A stretch of DNA of 64,000 nucleotides from Sphingobacterium sp. PCS056. GTDB lineage: Bacteria > Bacteroidota > Bacteroidia > Sphingobacteriales > Sphingobacteriaceae. Under the pieces are notes generated by a model, which had not been told where the DNA came from, made no database searches, and saw nothing but the letters and a program-made list of their open reading frames with translations. The translations under genes and the position numbers were made by a program. The DNA lies in contig NZ_CP096883.1 of the NCBI RefSeq assembly GCF_023273895.1, positions 4,526,001-4,590,000 on the forward strand. The letters run 5' to 3'. How positions within the stretch are numbered: position 1 is the stretch's first letter; each line of letters begins with the position of its first letter. This document shows, piece by piece, positions 62,692 to 64,000 of the stretch.

Positions 62692-64000
62692 ATGAGTATC
62701 TTAACACAACATTTTGAGACGGTTCACAATACCGCACCATTTTCTAAAATAAAAAACGAAGACTATATACCTGCATTTGATCTCGCCATAACCAATACCA
62801 GGGCAGAAATCGATGCTATAGCGCAAGCAACTGACCCTGCTACTTTCGAAAACACCATTGAAGCATTTGCATTTTCAGGAATGGCACTGGATCGTCTATC
62901 CAGTATTTTTTTCAATTTGCATTCTGCAGAAACCAATGAGCAATTGGAACAAATAGCCCAAGATATTGCGCCTAAGCTTTCGGAGTTAGGTAATGATATA
63001 ACGCTTAACTTTGACCTTTTCAAAAGAATTAAACAAGTCTATGATCAAAAAGAAGAATTAGACCTCACGGCAGAACAGATGACGCTTTTAGAAAAAAATT
63101 ATAAAGATTTTGTTCGAAATGGAGCGCTACTAGCCGACAATAAAAAAGATCAGTTACGCGCTATTGACAGCGAACTATCGCTACTCAAATTAAAATATGG
63201 CGAACATATACTAGCCGATACAAATGCTTATGAATTACATCTTACAGACGAAGCCGATTTAGCAGGCTTGCCCGATGGAGTGAAAGAAGCAGCAGCAGGA
63301 TTAGCAAAATCTAAAGACCAATCTGGCTGGATCTTTACTTTGGACTATCCGAGTTACATTCCATTTGTCACTTATGCCGATAACCGTGAATTACGTCAAA
63401 CGATCAGTATTGCAGCAGGAAAAAAGGGTTTTCAAAATAATGAGAATAACAATGAAGAAATTGTTTTAAAAATCAGTAAGCTACGCTTCCAGCGTGCACA
63501 GCTTTTAGGATATGAAACACATGCTCATTTTGTATTAGAAGAACGCATGGCCCAAAATCCAGCTAAAGTAAGAGAATTTTTAACTGATTTACTGACTAAA
63601 GCAAAACCAGCGGCAAAAAATGAATTTGATGAATTAGCTGCTTTTGCAAAAGAAACGGACGGTATTGACAAACTGGAGAAATGGGACGGAGCTTATTATG
63701 CTGAGAAACTAAAACAAAAGAAATTTCAACTTGATGATGAGCAATTAAAACCCTATTTCAAATTGGAAAACGTACTACAGGGTGCATTCGAAATCGCAGA
63801 AAAACTATTTGGATTGCATTTCAGTGAAGTGCAACACATAGATAAATATCACCCTTCGATACAAACCTTTGAAGTAACGAATAAGGATGGAGACTTTATT
63901 GCTATTTTTTATGCCGACTTTTTCCCCAGAAAAGGCAAGCGCAATGGAGCCTGGATGACCTCTTTTAAACCCCAATATAAAAAAGAAGGACAAAACGAAC
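62692..64000 (+). CDS. M3-family oligopeptidase, 5' part (runs off the window)
   Basis: The frame is open from the ATG at 62692 to the window end, 436 codons. The product starts MSILTQHFETVHNTAPFSKI and contains the all-helical N-terminal half typical of M3 peptidases (oligopeptidase A/dipeptidyl carboxypeptidase), with SGMALDRLSSIFFNL, LRFQRAQLLGYETHAHFVLEERM and, late in the window, the domain before the catalytic part (FYADFFPRKGKRNGAWM). The zinc motif HExxH lies beyond the window. It acts on peptides in the cytoplasm or periplasm; no signal peptide is visible. Confidence 0.88.
   Translation, partial: MSILTQHFETVHNTAPFSKIKNEDYIPAFDLAITNTRAEIDAIAQATDPATFENTIEAFAFSGMALDRLSSIFFNLHSAETNEQLEQIAQDIAPKLSELGNDITLNFDLFKRIKQVYDQKEELDLTAEQMTLLEKNYKDFVRNGALLADNKKDQLRAIDSELSLLKLKYGEHILADTNAYELHLTDEADLAGLPDGVKEAAAGLAKSKDQSGWIFTLDYPSYIPFVTYADNRELRQTISIAAGKKGFQNNENNNEEIVLKISKLRFQRAQLLGYETHAHFVLEERMAQNPAKVREFLTDLLTKAKPAAKNEFDELAAFAKETDGIDKLEKWDGAYYAEKLKQKKFQLDDEQLKPYFKLENVLQGAFEIAEKLFGLHFSEVQHIDKYHPSIQTFEVTNKDGDFIAIFYADFFPRKGKRNGAWMTSFKPQYKKEGQNE

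Overview
The window is AT-rich chromosomal DNA from a Bacteroidota bacterium, most likely a Sphingobacteriaceae member close to Sphingobacterium (inferred from gene content, not from a database search). The signs are TonB-dependent receptors with carboxypeptidase-like N-terminal domains, a DUF4249 lipoprotein, FabV enoyl reductase, a holA/HsdR_N pair, few Shine-Dalgarno sites, and many promoters of the Bacteroidota type (TAnnTTTG -7 box, sometimes TTTG about 19 nt upstream). No rRNA, tRNA, CRISPR array, prophage or insertion sequence was recognised.

Layout. 1-10.7 kb: the 3' end of an unknown gene, a LysM/DPBB cell-wall protein, uridine kinase, purH, a DUF1697 protein, fabV, a DMT exporter, an ABC exporter, an S1/P1 nuclease, DUF4268 and lipocalin genes. 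10.7-20.8 kb: a small unknown gene, a DUF937-OmpA protein, a secreted beta-propeller paired with a large outer-membrane barrel, alkaline phosphatase, TerC, apt and a helix-hairpin-helix protein. 20.8-31.8 kb: a TolC/HlyD pair without its pump, a polysaccharide deacetylase, a TonB receptor with DUF4249 lipoprotein, an esterase operon, a DUF4377/META protein, a PEP-mutase-like enzyme and a TlpA thioredoxin. 32-36.5 kb: a MaoC hydratase and a first TolC-EmrA-EmrB operon. 36.9-45.8 kb: a zinc-ribbon protein, a PEGA lipoprotein, an ABC-F ATPase, a metzincin-like lipoprotein divergent from a TonB receptor across a 622-bp repeat-bearing spacer, and DoxX. 45.9-50.6 kb: a second TetR-TolC-EmrA-EmrB operon with a visible operator. 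50.7-57.2 kb: holA, an orphan HsdR_N protein, clpP-clpX, AMP nucleosidase, cystathionine beta-synthase and a J-domain/KTSC protein. 57.3-64 kb: two paralogous amidohydrolases around an AraC regulator, DUF1543, a class A beta-lactamase-like hydrolase and the start of an M3 peptidase.

The genes combine housekeeping functions (purine synthesis and salvage, ClpXP proteolysis, replication, sulfur amino acids) with envelope functions (drug export, outer-membrane uptake, secreted hydrolases). No single obvious new system stands out. The best leads are the asymmetric ABC-F ATPase, the amidohydrolase/AraC locus with one cytoplasmic and one apparently exported paralogue, the propeller/barrel pair, the metallopeptidase/TonB-receptor locus with three copies of a 14-15-nt repeat, and a few promoters placed so close to start codons that leaderless transcripts are likely.
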